From positions 1 through 14,593 of the forward strand of contig JAFGXK010000261.1 of the NCBI GenBank assembly GCA_016936695.1: a stretch of 14,593 nt of DNA, written 5' to 3'. The DNA is from Bacteroidales bacterium (GTDB lineage: Bacteria > Bacteroidota > Bacteroidia > Bacteroidales > VadinHA17). The position numbers and the translations under genes are program-made. This document shows positions 12,980-14,593 of the stretch, one piece after another. Every line of letters starts with the position of its first letter. Within the stretch, counting starts at the first letter, position 1. The notes under the pieces are model-generated. The model worked only from the letters and a program-made list of their open reading frames with translations. It was not told where the DNA came from and did no database searches.

Positions 12980-13885
12980 TTATTTGTCTTTCACACATCG
13001 TACCGAGAACCCGTAGGTTTTAGGGAAGGTGTTCCATCTTCCCACGGTACTGACTCCTTTTTCGAGGCATCTTCTCCAGGCGTTCTGACCATATTCGGTC
13101 GAGGTCCACATATATTCATATGATCCAAAAAGGCTGTAAGTGCCATAGCTTGTTCTTCTGCCTGCAAACAGGGCCTCATAGCCTGATTCGCCTCCCTGGG
13201 CAAGTTTTGTTCCGGCTCCGTATCCTCTCCAGGTGTTTGTCATATCGGCTTCCTGCCTTGTCATTCCAAGATGGATTTCAAGTTCTTTCCACTCCTCATC
13301 CGAGGGTATATGCCAACCGTCGGGGCAGATCCCCTGTGAATTTTCAGCTGTAGATCCGTTCATTGCCACATCCCAGCTGTAAAGTCTTCCATAGGTTTCT
13401 TCGTAAGCAGGATTGTTATCATAAAGAAAACTTTCAATTCCGGAGCTGTCAGGAGCAAATTCCACCCTCAGGTTTTGTTTCATCCAGGTTTGTTCCCCTA
13501 TTTTAACCGTATTATAAAAATTTCCTTCGATATCCATTATAACATCAGCCGGAATGGGCTGGGTGATTTTAATGCTTTTATTTACAGTAGAATCGCGGTC
13601 GTCTGTTACTGTAACAGAATACGTGCCGGCAGACAAACCATGAATGTCTTCAGTCGTTTCTCCGTTTGACCAGTTAAATCTGTAGGGAGGCAGGCCTCCA
13701 CTGACCTCTGTTTCAATCGAGCCATCCTGTCCGAGAAATGTCGTAACATTTTGAGAGATAAGGATAACCGACAATGCTTCTTCCTGATAAGGTTCCTTCT
13801 TGCTGCATGAATCTGACAGCAGGGTAACCATTGCCAGTAAAACCAGGATAATTTTTTTGCAGTTTTTGTTATAATGTGTTTTCAC
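12980..13885 (-). CDS. Lipoprotein with SprB-type repeat and Fib_succ_major (FISUMP) domain
   Basis: The protein has 301 residues. An N-terminal signal ends in a lipoprotein-like cysteine (C27, LLSDSCSKKE). Residues about 38-110 form one SprB-type repeat (GGLPPYRFNWSNGETTEDIH then GLSAGTYSVTVTD). The C-terminal part from about 118 is a Fibrobacter succinogenes major paralogous domain: VKIGEQTWMKQNLRVE, LYSWDVAMN, GICPDGWHIPSDEEWKELE, and YGFSVRCVKDK, with the aromatic and glycine positions conserved. Such proteins are surface or secreted; the domain is C-type-lectin-like in outline and its ligands are generally unknown. It is the second gene of the operon, 12 bases after DUF1573 and 9 bases before the Ig-like lipoprotein. 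Confidence 0.88.
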   Translation of the reverse strand: MKTHYNKNCKKIILVLLAMVTLLSDSCSKKEPYQEEALSVILISQNVTTFLGQDGSIETEVSGGLPPYRFNWSNGETTEDIHGLSAGTYSVTVTDDRDSTVNKSIKITQPIPADVIMDIEGNFYNTVKIGEQTWMKQNLRVEFAPDSSGIESFLYDNNPAYEETYGRLYSWDVAMNGSTAENSQGICPDGWHIPSDEEWKELEIHLGMTRQEADMTNTWRGYGAGTKLAQGGESGYEALFAGRRTSYGTYSLFGSYEYMWTSTEYGQNAWRRCLEKGVSTVGRWNTFPKTYGFSVRCVKDK

Positions 13886-13897
13886 CGATCTGAGTAA

Positions 13898-14314
13898 TTA
13901 TTTTGATGCTTTTATCACATTGCCTTTAATCCGGAGATCGACTGAACCATCACGGGCGTTGGTCTGAACTGTTATCGTTTTGTCGAAAACTCCCCTGATC
14001 TTTGTATTGTACTCAACTTTTATTGAATCCCTTGAACCCGGAGCAATTGGTGATTTAGGCCACGCTGGGGCCATGCAGCCGCAGGAGGTTCTTACATTCA
14101 CGATAAAGAGCGGACTCGTTCCTGAATTTGAAAAAGCAAAGTAATGGACAGCTTCTTCTCCTGTCTTTATTGTTCCGAAATCATATTCTGTTCCGGAGAA
14201 TTCAATGCCCTTAGCGCCCGACGGCACTTGTCCGGCATGGCTTTGGCCAGCCAGCGGGACAGTTTTCAGGGCAAAGGCCAGAAATATTACGATGAAATAA
14301 CCTTTAAGCTTCAT
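13898..14314 (-). CDS. Exported DUF1573 protein
   Basis: The protein has 138 residues. A signal peptide (MKLKGYFIVIFLAFALKTVP, cleavage near LAGQ) precedes the DUF1573 beta-sandwich: GTEYDFGTIKTGEEAVHYFA, FSNSGTSPLFIVNVRTSCGC (C84 and C86 approximately), then PKSPIAPGSRDSIKVEYN. The SCGC motif is typical of the family, which is widespread in Bacteroidota and periplasmic or surface located, with no defined function. It is the first gene of the four-gene minus-strand operon. Confidence 0.88.
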   Translation of the reverse strand: MKLKGYFIVIFLAFALKTVPLAGQSHAGQVPSGAKGIEFSGTEYDFGTIKTGEEAVHYFAFSNSGTSPLFIVNVRTSCGCMAPAWPKSPIAPGSRDSIKVEYNTKIRGVFDKTITVQTNARDGSVDLRIKGNVIKASK

Positions 14315-14593
14315 GATTTTATTGAATCAAATGACTGATCATCCATAAAATATAACATAAAAACAGATAAAAAATTATTGCCTGGCATCAATAAATACGG
14401 CTCAACAGGCTGGAATAACACTGGTCTGTTAACGGATTCCTGCCGGCATTCAATATTTCCGGAGCCTTGTTTATGAAATGATACGGGATTAATTCGATTC
14501 GCATCGCAATGCAGCAGAAGATTCTTGTTCAGCAGATAATATTTAACAATTATTGTGTGTTGAATGATGTACAGGAAATGAATTATGTTTTAT
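14315..14593. other. AT-rich intergenic end region, leader of the DUF1573 operon
   Basis: No open frame of convincing coding character is seen in 279 bases. A near-match -7 box for the DUF1573 operon (TATATTTT on the minus strand) lies at 14347-14354, 33 bases before the ATG. No terminator, tRNA or palindrome of the ATGAAC-N4-GTTCAT type is present. Confidence 0.4.

Overview
The window looks like a chromosomal segment from an anaerobic member of the Bacteroidota, probably Bacteroidales-like. This is inferred from several Bacteroidota-type -7 boxes (TAnnTTTG), few Shine-Dalgarno sequences, lipoproteins carrying SprB-repeat and FISUMP (Fib_succ_major) domains, a DUF1573 protein, a DUF6132 protein and an Mrp variant without cysteines. 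No rRNA, tRNA, CRISPR array or intact insertion sequence is visible.

Left part (1-6416, all + strand). The window opens inside the C-terminal part of an FAD-dependent pyridine-nucleotide-disulfide oxidoreductase. Then come three overlapping P-loop ATPase genes: two MinD-type ATPases each with an inserted 2x[4Fe-4S] ferredoxin domain, and a short Mrp/NBP35-type ATPase. Tightly spaced behind them lie a complete metal-chelate ABC importer (lipoprotein binding protein, FecCD-type permease, ATPase) and a small TsaA/TrmO-like protein. Spacing and overlaps suggest one transcription unit from about 531 to 6416. The two ferredoxin-MinD plus Mrp trio is the ATPase set known from the 'orange protein' (ORP) operons of anaerobes, but no ORP/NifX-like gene is present here.

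Middle part (6425-10020). This accessory block holds a Gly/Arg/Phe/Met-rich DUF5320 protein, a COG1237 metallo-beta-lactamase-fold hydrolase, a DUF4405-type membrane (probable haem) protein, a DUF134 HTH/zinc-ribbon regulator and a SAM-dependent methyltransferase. Three of its intergenic regions carry the same palindrome, ATGAAC-N4-GTTCAT, two of them overlapping or abutting recognisable -7 boxes. I interpret this as a small local regulon, perhaps run by the DUF134 protein itself or by an ArsR/SmtB-type repressor encoded elsewhere. A 12-copy ACCGRAG heptamer repeat and a strong hairpin separate the convergent DUF4405 and DUF134 genes.

Right part (10039-14593). A DUF6132 protein, an exported thioredoxin and a DUF2892 membrane protein form a small redox group. 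A standalone IS1595-type zinc-ribbon protein without a catalytic domain follows. The window closes with a four-gene minus-strand operon of exported proteins: DUF1573, a SprB/FISUMP lipoprotein, an Ig-like lipoprotein and an outer-membrane beta-barrel.

Overall hypothesis (inference): positions 1-10020 encode an anaerobe-specific metal or metallocluster handling system that couples Fe-S ATPases, a metal-chelate importer and a palindrome-controlled accessory regulon.
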